Of a DNA stretch of 61,161 nucleotides, positions 46,404 through 57,102 are shown piece by piece (position 1 is the first letter of the stretch; every line of letters starts with the position of its first letter). Below the pieces are notes generated by a model. It worked only from the letters and a program-made list of their open reading frames with translations, did not search any database and was not told where the DNA came from. The position numbers were made by a program, and so were the translations under genes. Origin of the DNA: Amphimedon queenslandica (taxonomy: Eukaryota > Porifera > Demospongiae > Haplosclerida > Niphatidae); assembly GCF_000090795.2 (NCBI RefSeq), contig NW_003546262.1, positions 31,425 through 92,585 on the forward strand. The letters run 5' to 3'.

Positions 46404-47546
46404 TTAAAGGGCCACTGACATGAAAAGTTACTTATTTTTATTGGCCAGAAACAAAGGAATATATGTGTTATACCAAAAGTAGATAAGGGGGAGGGAGAGT
46501 GTCTAACAGCCCTATGATAGCCTGTTACATGTCTGCGTAGAGTATTCTTCTAGTTTCCAAACGCATCCAAAGATATCCTACTTGCCAAATTTGCACTCTG
46601 GCTTCAATTTTAATGCTAATATTTTGGGCGTGGTCAAAGAAGCTAAAGAAAATAGCGAATTCTACTGCTGGTTCTTTTCTACTCTCGGTATATGATGTTT
46701 TTGCTATGTTCAACGAGTTTCACGTGGTACAGTGTGTTCATGGAAATGAAGATTGCTTGGTTGTATCTCACAGACAGCTCTATGATCACCCACCTCTTGG
46801 AAATATTTCAAGATGTATGATTACTTGCATTTTCATCTGTTGGTATATGCTTTTGCAATAGAAATAAGCTGCATTTAGCATGCCATTCAATCTGAAGCCG
46901 TAAGTACCTTTCTTTACCAGCACTAGTTTCTGCATATATAATTTAATGAAAATGTCACAGTGGCAATCAATAGCCTCTTTCAATAGATGAATATCTTAAG
47001 TAAAACTGTTCAGTATGGCAATCATTTCTTTGCATTTATGGTCACTAGATCTGATTTGCTCAGCTATGTGAGCCTCAATTTCATTTTGTAACTCTTGAGT
47101 ATCCAAGCCATGCAACATATCTAAGATTATGGCTTTCCTGGTCTTCTTTTTAGGTGATGCTTGCTTCCTTAGAGCTTTCTTGGTAGATGCGAGTGATTTC
47201 CTTCTTGTTTTGGGACTATTGTACATTGCACAAGTAGATGTAGCATTGTCTTCACTCTCACTGTCTCCTTTTAACCTTTTGGCTATTCTTGAACTTCTTC
47301 TTGGCTTATAAATATAGTCATCGTCTGGATTTAAACAGTCACTATCCTGGGAAGATGACTCCATGTTCTTTCATGTGGAAAAGGCTTGGCATTGGTTATT
47401 AAGTTACGCCCTAAATTTACTGAAAAGTTTACTAGACAAAGACAGGTGCTAACAAAGGTCTAAGAATACTTTACGCAGACATGTAACAGGCTATCATAGA
47501 GCTGTTAGACACTCTCCCTTCCCCTTATCTACTCTTGGTTATACCT
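46404..47546. mobile_element. Terminal-repeat element, possibly Kolobok-like
   Basis: An 84-bp inverted repeat links 46467-46550 with 47461-47544 (shared core AGTGTCTAACAGC and ATAGCCTGTTACATGTCTGC). Upstream of the left copy, TTAA at 46404-46407 is followed by AGGGCCACTGACATG, similar to the TTAA-AGGG start near 9.76 kb. I could not find the matching outermost right end, so full boundaries are uncertain. It carries one intact minus-strand frame. Confidence 0.6.
46996..47364 (-). CDS. Hypothetical basic coiled-coil protein, 122 codons
   Basis: The ATG at 47364 starts an uninterrupted frame. It has an acidic N-terminus, a basic patch (RRSSRIAKRLK), a Lys/Arg-rich centre (KKALRKQASPKKKTRK) and a helix-rich end (LDTQELQNEIEAHIAEQI). 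The basic stretches look like nuclear targeting or DNA contact. A further minus-strand open stretch at 46983-46786 could be a following exon. It lies inside the terminal-repeat element, so it is probably that element's own protein. I do not recognise the family. Confidence 0.5.
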   Translation of the reverse strand: MESSSQDSDCLNPDDDYIYKPRRSSRIAKRLKGDSESEDNATSTCAMYNSPKTRRKSLASTKKALRKQASPKKKTRKAIILDMLHGLDTQELQNEIEAHIAEQIRSSDHKCKEMIAILNSFT

Positions 47547-48045
47547 ATTCTAAAGTATTATAATGAACAAATGTTTCGTTATTGATACAAAAGTAAGCTT
47601 AAAAATATTAGGCTGGCATTCTTTTCAGCATCATGTAGGCTCAGAAGCAGAGAGAATAATGCTGGCACAACCACCTATTTTATTGTGTACATGCTCCTTT
47701 CTAAAGAACTCTGTTCCTTGGTAACTGTGATAACAAGTTTATTTTATGCAAAATGTTAGTCCATTAATCAAAAGCATAATAACTAATACTTATTTATTCT
47801 TGTTGACAGTGAATTATGTACACGTATATATTGGAAAGGGTGCTTATTCAAAGATTTGTAAACCATTGCTACAAAAATTTGTAAAAACATGTATGTTTGA
47901 AGAATAATTTTAAAAAAACTAGCTATCAATTGTAAGGAAAGGTTGAACAATCATTAGGCACTGAAGCATATCATAATTACAAAAATTGTCACCGTAATAT
48001 TCATAGGCCTACACATAAGACTCTAAAGTAAGTATTCCCTGTTTG
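47547..48045. other. No gene seen
   Basis: AT-rich spacer between the terminal-repeat element and the THAP-like exon. Confidence 0.45.
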
Positions 48046-48057
48046 TAAGTGTGGTCA

Positions 48058-48198
48058 TACATGACGTCACAACAAGCAGAAGTAAACGTGCCAGACCCTT
48101 GTGTTGCAGCTGGCCGCACCACTATTAAAAGTATTAGTCTATTTAAGCTCGCAAAAAATGAAAAATTAAGAACGAAATGGACCTATGTAAAAATTACA
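48058..48198 (+). pseudogene. THAP first exon, degraded
   Basis: Encodes DPCVAAGRTTIKSISLFKLA then KNEKLRTKWTYVKIT, followed by a GT donor. It matches a THAP finger except that the second Cys is Arg. TGACGTCA lies at 48062-48069, at the start of the exon. No further exons are seen; 60 bases on, the sequence runs into a repeat (48290). Confidence 0.55.
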
Positions 48199-48289
48199 GG
48201 TAATTCAATTACGTCACAATGGCACATTTGATATTATATTTAAAATAATTTTTATTTAAGTGTATTTGGCAGTATGTGAATCATATAGT

Positions 48290-48746
48290 AAGGTACAACG
48301 GGCTGAACGCACAATTTAGATTTCGGGACACAAATTGTTTTATTTATACTTTTTCTACAACATATAATTTTTTCAATTTTTTTTCAATAGTGAGATGCAA
48401 TAAACTTAACTAAACTTTGTAAAATGGATGAAAACTGAGTAAAGAATTCTTGAACATGATGAGAGTACTTTAATTTTTTGTAATATCATTGTGTTTATAA
48501 TTATTATTATTTTCTATTGACGTATGTTGCATCATTTGGCAAAAGTTTTTTAAATTTTGTAAAATGGGCTGCGATCTCTCATAAAGTTTTGTGACTTTCT
48601 AACATCAGTGTATCACAAAAGCATTTACTGCATACAAACTTGATTGAGTGTTTGCATTCATTATGCCACGATTGCAAGCTTTAGAGCTTTGTAGAGCCTG
48701 CATTCACCAGATGAAACAGCTAAATAAACAATAGTCAGGAAATACA
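48290..48746 (-). repeat. Dispersed 0.45-kb repeat, copy B
   Basis: Reverse complement of 26641-27094; see that entry. Confidence 0.85.
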
Positions 48747-49090
48747 TACTGGTGGCCATTTTTATTAATGGTTTGACTAATATGACGTCATAACTTAACC
48801 CCACCTAGCAATTAATTTTTCCCCGCCAGTTTCATAACATACAGAGGTATCCAGAATGACACTAGATCAAAGATGGCGTATAAAGTATGAAAAGTTATGC
48901 AGGAATTTTTTTTAATATTTAAAGTTCAATGATCTATAACTTCTAAACAGTGCATGGTAAAAATTTAATAATACCACAAGTTGTACAACTTTTTTCTACT
49001 ATAAAATGGCAGCAATTAAAAAATATTAAAATTTCATCCAAAAGTACCTTAATGATAACATAGATATAGACATAATATATATATTTATAC

Positions 49091-49335
49091 ATATGTGACC
49101 ATAATTGACAAAAGGTACCTTATGGCGGATTTTAAAATTCATCTTTCTAATGAAAAATATGAACCTGTGAGTGCTCTGTTAGTCAACAATTGTTTCTATG
49201 AGCTACATAGTAACTTTTTGCATCCTCTTGAGTAATTTTATGATAAATGGAGCTAAGGAAGTTGGATTTTTTAGGCTATAAAGACCAATTTTCCTATCCG
49301 CCATAAGGTACCTTTTGTCAATTACGGTCACATAT
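49091..49335. mobile_element. MITE with 39-bp inverted repeats
   Basis: 49091-49129 and 49297-49335 are inverted copies with one mismatch, sharing TTGACAAAAGGTACC. Flanks are TATA-rich, so a TA duplication as in Tc1/mariner elements is possible but not provable. It is 245 bp and non-coding. Confidence 0.85.
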
Positions 49336-50287
49336 ATATCCATATATGTATTACATATAATATACAATGTGACAAAAAAGACATGTGTATGATACAGTTC
49401 TTTATTTGTGGTGATTTTTGTGTCCGTAATACTTTATTCTATGGGGAAAGAATAAGTGACAACTACACATCATAAAAGATAGTAAATATAAAAGTCAGAA
49501 TTAAAAGAGAGCACAACTGGTAAAAGACAGACTTCTAACAAAATTGACATCTGTATATACCAGTGTTGTTTTAGTTAACTATAACTAAAACTAAAACCCT
49601 TTAATTAAGGCTTTATGGGATTTAGTAACTAACTAATACTAAATAAGTCACTTTTTATCATGTTAAAACTAACTATAACTAAGTAAACAACAAAACAATC
49701 AAAAACTAACTATAACTAACTAAATCATTTTTTATTATGTTAAAACTAACTACAACTAACTAAAATTTAACAAAACAATCAAAAACTAACTGTAACTAAC
49801 TATTTGACAATTAGTAAAACTAAAAAATTTACTACAAAAAGGAAAGTTAAGTCTATAGTCTAAGTGTCTAACTCGAGTCTATTATTATAATATTAGCCAA
49901 TTCACATGCCCTTTGTCCTTATCTACACATGAACACAAAATACATTGAACAGGAACACCAATACAAAACAATACATGCTACCATAATAGTAATGTATTAA
50001 TGCTAATACTACTCTCCAGTAGTCAATATCAAGTTTTATGATAGCACCTGTTAAGATGGCAACCCAAGCTACTACTGAAGTGACTGTCTCTAGATTATCT
50101 ACATACTGCTTCCATAACCTCATCATCTGAAACTCAACTTAATGGGAGGCCAAAGACAAGTCTTGTTTGGGAACTTTTTGACTATAATGAGTGTTCAGAT
50201 AGCAGCATATGCAAAGTCAAAATTTCACAAGGAAGTGAGGAGCCAACTCAATGAGGGAAGACCATTAAGGGAAAGAATCCAACAAAC

Positions 50288-51571
50288 TTAAAGTGTAACT
50301 GCAGTGATTTTTTAGGGTATTTATTAAATAGTCTTATTATGATTGCCTGACCATAATAATGATGTGTTCCAACTCCCATTGTCTAAAACAAGCATAACAG
50401 TGTAAAAATAATTCCTATAATTAATTTCACCACCTTGCATGCATAGCTAGGCACTTATTAAGACTTATAGAGGTTCTCTCTACCTTATAATGCTTCTAAA
50501 GAAGTCTTTAGACTCTATCTTTATGTTCTCTTGCTGTTAGAAAGCTCATAACTTTGTCCCGTGTGTGAGCCGCCATTTTGTTTTCCCTGGCCACGCCCAC
50601 TTACGTAAAGGAGAGTGGGCGGGTGGTTGCTAAGGCTTGTTATTTTTCCAATACAACGTGTATAGAAAAAATGTAAGTGTGGACATACAAATATATATAT
50701 ATATATATAGATAGCGCAACGGTGAAATCAATTGTAGGAACGACCTAGGGGCTACGCCCCGAGGTTGTTAAAATTTTTTCACTGAGATATGAGCCTTAAA
50801 AAATGCACTTTTTGCTTCCTTTCAATTTACTTCCTGTCGGTGGGTGTGGCTAAACGTGACGTCATAAGAGGCATAGATGCAGATAACTCCATTTCTTTAT
50901 AGGGGGAAACCATCCTTTATTCTCATGCCTTGTAATAGTTCTAATTTAAAGATTGGGATCATAAGCTTTCATTATCCTAAGCATGCAACTGCAAGAAAAG
51001 ACTCAAAAGAAGCAAGCAAGCAGATTTACCAGTATGGTGAGGTAAGAGGCTGTGGTGGCTGTAGAGGTCCAACTCAGCTTAGGCATTTATAATTAAAAGG
51101 GTGTGGTAAAAAGGATAAATAAACTTATAATAGCATTGTTTCTGCTTCAAAAGTAATTTTTAGCCTAGAAATGACCCCAATGCTTAGGCCTGCGGCCACC
51201 TATGGTAAGAAGGTTCACCAAAGTGTAGTATTATGACTTTTTCTTGCATTTGCATGCTTAGGATAATGAAAGCAAATGATCCCAATCTTTAAATTAGTGC
51301 TATTACATTACAAGGCATGAGAATAAAGGATGGTTTCTCCCTATAAAGGAATGGAATTATCTGCATCTATGCCTCTTATGACGTGACGTTTAGCCACACC
51401 CACCGACAGGAAGTAAATTGAAAGGAAGCAAAAAGTGCATTTTTAAGGCTCATATCTCAGTGAATAAATTTTTTTAGACAATGGGAGTTGGAACACATCG
51501 TTATTATGGTCAGGCAATCATGTTAAGACCATAAAATAAATACCCTAAAAATCACTGCAGTTACACTTTAA
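50288..51571. mobile_element. Fold-back element from a THAP (Kolobok-like) transposon, TTAA-flanked
   Basis: TTAA at 50288-50291 and 51568-51571 flank an element that begins AGTGTAACTGCAG and ends with its reverse complement. Arms of several hundred bases mirror each other. The left arm includes 50770-51005 with TGACGTCA (50857-50864) and an ATG reading MPCNSS and IISFHYPKHATARK, a worn THAP first exon; the right arm (51240-51450) is the inverse. About 370 bases (50391-50768) are extra in the left arm and are probably a later insertion. THAP plus TTAA is the Kolobok pattern. The element interrupts the hAT BED finger. Confidence 0.85.
50691..50708. repeat. (AT)9 microsatellite
   Basis: Uninterrupted AT dinucleotides within the extra segment of the fold-back left arm. 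Confidence 0.85.
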
Positions 51572-53747
51572 AACAACATATGCGTAAACACCACCCCAAT
51601 GATTTCAAGAAGTTTTCGGAGAAAGAGGAGGCTTTTAAGCTACCGAAAGCCGCTACTAATACATCAATGAAAAGTATTGTAACTCAACCATTACTCACTT
51701 CAATGCTAAGCCGAACCCCTTACTCAAAAATGAGTGCTAAACAAAAGAGGATAACAGAAAAGCTGGCTATTTTCATTGGCTCAGCAAATGTTGCGACAAC
51801 ACTCATAGAGGAGCAGGAGTTCCGTGAATTTCTACATAAAATTGATCCACATTATGTAGTTCCTGGTAGATCAGCTATAAGAACGGAACTATCAAAGGCT
51901 GTTTTAAAATTGAAACATAACATATTGAAGGAGCTTAAGAGTGCACGAAAAATTAACTTTGCTGTGACATATGGAGCAAAAAGGGAATGACCGAATCATA
52001 TCTTGGAGTAACAGCCCACTTCTTCGCAAACCACCAAAGATATAAGGCAACGTTAGCTGTTAGGCATTTTGAAAGTCCTCTTACTGGAGACATAATACTT
52101 AACCTTGTCAAAATAGTGCTCAATGATTGGGATATTTTGTGTAGTCAGGTAGGAAAAATTGTGACTGATAATGGCAGTAACATGATGAAGGCTTTTAAGG
52201 AGACCATCAACTACTCTAGTGATGACGATATGACTGACACTGACAGTGACACTGAGTCTGACATACTAGTAGTAGACCCGCTAGAGTCTGAAGATGAGGG
52301 AACAAACTATAATAATCATCATAATGACCAACCAGATGTCAGTGACACTACTGAAAATGTCATTGAATTTGATGACAATGAAGAAGAGCACAATGATGCT
52401 TTTGCTACAGAAGAATATCAATGCCTCCCATGTTTTTCTCACCCATTACAGCTAATTGTGGCTAAATTTGATGATGTCAAGCCTTGCAAAGAAGCAATTT
52501 CTATTCGCAAAAAACTAGTTTCTTGTTTCGATAAATCAGTAAAGGCCACAGAAATGTTGAACAAGTTATCTGACAAAATGCTTATTGGAGACTGTCCTAC
52601 CAGATGGAGCTCTACATACCTCCTTCTCAAACAGTTACTTGTTGTACGCCCTCATGTCGAAAGCGTCATGTCCAAATTAGAGTGGGATGGACCTCAAGCT
52701 CATCATTGGAAAGCAATAGAATCAATAGTGATGTTATTAGAGCCATTTGCTGAATACACAGCATTGTGTGGTGGCGACATCTATATTGTGTTGTACCAGC
52801 ACTCTTTAAATTAAAGCTTCATTTAGAAACAAGGAAGTCAAAATATGGCCTAGGTAGTATAGCAAGCATTATAAAAACTAAACTTGAAAGACACTATAAG
52901 AGTTTCTTAGATCCCACAACCTCAGAATTCAAGCCAATATATGTTGTAGCCACATCATTGGATTTAAGGTACAGGGCTGCATTGCCTTCTGATCAACTGA
53001 AATATGCTAAATGTTTTCTGAAAAGCAAAATTGAGCCTCAGGTACAAACTGTACAGTCTTCAACTGATGATGATGTGACAACTACTTCAGTGACTTCAGA
53101 CGAACCTCCATGTAAGTAATTTAGATTTCTCAGCCAGTTTTTGACAGAGAAGCAAGAGCAGGAAGCCCCAGACACTAATGATGATATACAGGAGTATTTT
53201 AATTCTAAGCGCCAGTTACCACAGAAAGCTGACCCATTGATTTTTTGGATTGAAAATGAACAGAGATACCCAAGATTAGCTCCTCTTGTCCAAGACATAC
53301 TTGTAATACCAGCATCATCAACCCGTATTGAAAGAGTTTTCTCCAAAGCTGGTTATGCTACAAGCGGATGGAGAAATCGGCTCTCTGGACAAAACTTAGA
53401 AAGAGAAATATTGCTAAAAACAAATAAACAATACTATTGATGTCATACCTCTTAAAGTTTACCATTAAAATATAACTAAAAATATTTTGAAAAAACTGTA
53501 ACAAACTAAAAGCTCTATAAAATTGTGAAACTAACTATAACTAACTAAAAGAACTTTAGGTATTTAAAAAGTAACTATTACTAACTAAATGGACATTAGA
53601 TAGTTAAAAACTAACTATTACTAACTAAAAGGAATGTTTAGGGCAAATAACTAACTATAGCTAACTAAAATGAGAATAAATATTCAATAACAAACTATTA
53701 CTAACTAAAAGTCTTATAGTTGTAACTAAAACAACACTAGTATATAC

Positions 53748-55139
53748 TTACCTTTTTGAGATCATTTCTGAAAGTTTTGACATTATAGTAAATTATGGCA
53801 TCAAAAACATACTCTTTTACAATGACTTATCTACATTAAAACAAAGAATGTATCAGTATGGATGCACATATGCTGTTTGCATGGAATGTGTGAAATTTTC
53901 AAAATGTCAATTAGACTGGATGCATTCAATTATGGATTTGAGACAAAGTACATTCCTATAGCTAAACATACTTGTCTCATATACATACAACTAGCAGGGG
54001 CAATTTGTATCATGTGCATTTGAGGTATACATTCCTGACCTTCAGTTGAATGTCAGTGTCTGCATTCATTTGCATAAACCCTCCAATTAGAGCATTTTAG
54101 CTAGCCATGTGTCCTTCAATCTTACCTTTATTTTCTTTTTGCCTTGTAGGACAAAGTCTCCCGGCCCATAACGTAACAGCAGAGAGATTATCAAGGGATG
54201 AAACAGGAACAATGCATAAAAAGGGATGTAGGAGAAGAAATGAAGGAAAAATGACAAACAGGGATGGTAAAAACTAGTTGTAAAGTCAGGATAATTTTAA
54301 CAGCTGAATTGTTTCCTTAATTATTCATGCTTCAGACAAACTGCAGAGGGTAATGATCAAGAGACAAAAAGAGCCATTACATTAGTAGTACAAAGATGGT
54401 TACTAACTATAATATGCACATGTTGCTCCTGATTGAATAATATGCTTAGCTGTAATGTGACAATACATTTATAAATGCATCTGCAGCTATGGAACATGTA
54501 AAAATAGATAAAAGTTGATGTGGATTATAATAAAGTGCTGAGCAAAAATAGAAGTATTAAAAAGTAAAATAACTAACAAGAGATTCGTCTGGATGCCAAA
54601 CCAAGGACATTGCGGGAGAAAAAGAAAGGAATTGAGGGTCCTATAACAAAAATTAATTACAACTTAAATGATAATGTCATTTTGTTAGCAGAATGTTTCA
54701 GTAATAACAACTTCAGTTACGTTCCAGCAAAATGACTATCTTAGTGATAATCGAAGTTATACTGCTACTGAAAAGTGAGAATAAAAGTGCATGATTATGC
54801 ATTAGCACTTACATTGAACAATTTTAGGCAAATGAACGGTGCTAAATTGTGAAGAATCAAACCATAATGATTAACAAGAATTTTTTGTACATACTGAAAT
54901 AACTGATCACCTAGCTGATACCAGAAAAAGGGAGGAAAATAAAACAATTATAGACTACAAAATGATATTTGTTGTTTGATTGTGGAAATTTTCTAAAATA
55001 TTGAATGAAACATTTAAAGAGTTTGAATACACATAATTCATGTTCTGACAAACATAATGACAAAAATAGTACCATGACTAATGTTAGGCTCCTATGAAAA
55101 CAAACAAAAATAAATTAATGTATGAATAGCTACGTACTG
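53748..55139. other. No gene seen
   Basis: AT-rich spacer between hAT copy 3 and the PP2C exons; no domain or repeat recognised. Confidence 0.45.
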
Positions 55140-56620
55140 ATACTTTCAACAAATTTAGGAACAACTTGATCATATGCTTGACTAATGTTCGGGTCCACCA
55201 ATTCTTGCTTGAGGATTACAACAGTGATGTTGTCTGCTGGCTTTCGAGCAACTTTCCAACGTTTTATGGCCTCCTTGACACGTAACCTAGCACGATTAAC
55301 TGATGTGAGAGATGAATTTAAAATAGATGACTTACTAACTTTACTCCAGATAAACTTGACAACATTTCAAGGAGTCATTACCAGCCATAACCCATCAGTT
55401 GCAACAATAAATTTCTGCTTAAGAAGCTTTAAATGATACTTTACTTGTGTACTGATAAAAACATACAATACAATTTTTTAATTCATTATTGAAGGATAAA
55501 AAAATCACAAAGTCATCTCGTTAAATAACGAAAAGGAATTTCTTGAATTTTTCCTTTTACCTGTCGCTTCCGAACAACTTTCCCATTCAAAATTTTCCTA
55601 CCTGTCACACAAAGAACATATTTACACAAGAAAATACAAATACATCATAAATCAAATTGTTTAGTTAGGGTCGGCATATGGAATATTGCTAGCAAGTTTA
55701 ACCTCAATATTTAGTTTACGAACTAGGATTAAAAGTATACCTCAGCGAGGCCATTCAGCATGCATTTCTATTTTTAAAATTTGTAGTCTGTGATTCAAAT
55801 TCCAGGTTGTAGTTGTACTAGGTACTTCGAACATAAAACATACATGTGGATTATCTCTAACATGTAGATGTATGACATATTCTAAATGATTCACATACCT
55901 AACTTCTTCACTTTATCCGGTTTTTGGGATCTTGTAGTGAGTGATTTTGAGTAACTAAAATGGATTTTATTGGTGATTGTTCAAAATTTGGATTTGTAAT
56001 TGCCACAACTGCAGCAGAATCTCCAATATTGGCCACACAAACTTGGTTTGAAAATACAATAATGACAGTTGCTGTTGTAGCAGCAGAACTGAGAAAACTG
56101 GTTGAGTTGTAGTCCAGTTGCCTATAAAAAATTAAAATTTGATGTGGCTGCATGTATGCATGTGCAACTTTTAAATTAAAGAGGCCTAACCACAATTTAA
56201 CTGTGTGGTGATACATAAATTTCGCAGGAATAGTGCACTGTCCTTGCTTATGCCCTGATCAATTAAACTAATAAACATGATAAATTAGTATGTAAAAATT
56301 GGAGTCATCTCAATGCATCCTCAGGTTTAGTGTTAATAATGGCAAATATTTCGATTAAAACCTTTCATTTAAATCCAGATGCCCCATTCCGCGATAAAAC
56401 TTGGGATTAGCATGTATTGCTAAAAACACATGTTCGCTCGTGTACTTAGATGCTTTGTGACCTTCATGACTGTCATAAACACCTATGATAGAATGGTATG
56501 TCCTGCCACCCGATTCACTGTTAAAAGCAGTAACAAAATCCTCCATTGACGTCTGCCCTCCTCTTTGCAAACGGGACACAAAAAATCCACTATTTTTATT
56601 CTTTCAACAGCGCAGCATGG
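55140..56620 (-). pseudogene. PP2C-type (PPM) protein phosphatase gene, incomplete
   Basis: Exon-like blocks run from high to low coordinates. 56605-56355 encodes SRLQRGGQTSMEDFVTAF and IGVYDSHEGHKASKY, the MED and DGHGG-like metal-binding motifs (here DSHEG). 56121-55920 encodes QVCVANIGDSAAVVAI, the GDSR-like motif. A small exon near 55605-55563 encodes KILNGKVVRKRQ. 55435-55140 encodes KFIVATDGLWLVMTP, a stop, then ADNITVVILKQ, the DG and DN metal ligands. PP2C enzymes remove phosphate from Ser/Thr. The stop in the last block, a frame problem near 55925 and the missing segment between the first two blocks suggest a pseudogene or a poorly resolved gene. It is downstream of and parallel to the BEN gene. 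Confidence 0.6.
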
Positions 56621-57102
56621 TCTCAAAATATTATGCAGAGGAGGTTGTTGCTCATACGTCATGTGATGGTTCTTTCCCGTTTCACTTTAGCAGCAATTAT
56701 CTCACTAATAATACCTGCATTTGACTCAAAAACATAAGAGTATCCAGGTAAAATATTAATAAACATAATACCTGCTGCACAATGAGCTACCGGTATACCC
56801 ATACAGAAAAATCTAGGTTGTGACAAGGTTGCTCCCTGTTGTAAAACAGCAAGCATGTTACAAGGTTGTTACAAGCCATCACTTGGCTTGAAATAACAGT
56901 GGAATTGACATGTTTTCAATTATGTGGCAAAGTTGTGACAACACTTGTAACAAGGTTGTAACCACCTGGTTATGAATATACTTATCCAACGCAATGAATA
57001 TAATTAACTGATGATAATTTTACTCTTGGTAATAACAAGAGGTTAACTCTTGGTAATAAAAATAGAGTATACAGTATGGATAAATGAGTGGGTCAGAAAT
57101 AT
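56621..57102. other. Spacer between BEN and PP2C genes
   Basis: No exon supported; includes several ACAAGGTTGTAAC-type short repeats (56825-56970). Confidence 0.4.

Larger units (their letters stand above)
50108..53440 (+). pseudogene. hAT (ZBED4-like) transposase, copy 3
   Basis: A BED finger begins before 50288 (SLVWELFDYNECSDSSICKV, with one TGA in the same frame). It resumes directly at 51568 as LKQHMRKHHPNDFKKF after the fold-back insertion. Frame 51545-51990 covers the linker. After a one-base shift, 51987-52814 has SYLGVTAHFFANHQ, KIVTDNGSNMMKAF (second catalytic Asp), CFSHPLQLIV and CPTRWSSTYLLL. After another shift 52766-53119 continues. A TAA near 53117 separates it from DPLIFWIENEQRYPRLAPLV and STRIERVFSKAGYATSGWRN (53141-53440), the C-terminal dimerisation domain. 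Few lesions, so fairly young. Confidence 0.85.
49553..53747 (+). mobile_element. Complete hAT transposon (copy 3) with target duplications
   Basis: The element is 49561-53739. Exact 8-bp repeats GTATATAC flank it at 49553-49560 and 53740-53747. Ends are CAGTGTTGTTTTAGTTA at left and its near reverse complement at right, with the last base A instead of G. Both subterminal regions (49570-49850 and 53470-53720) carry many copies of ACTAACTATAACTAACTA-type motifs, plausible transposase binding sites. The transposase lies between and its BED finger is split by the fold-back element at 50292-51567. Confidence 0.92.
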
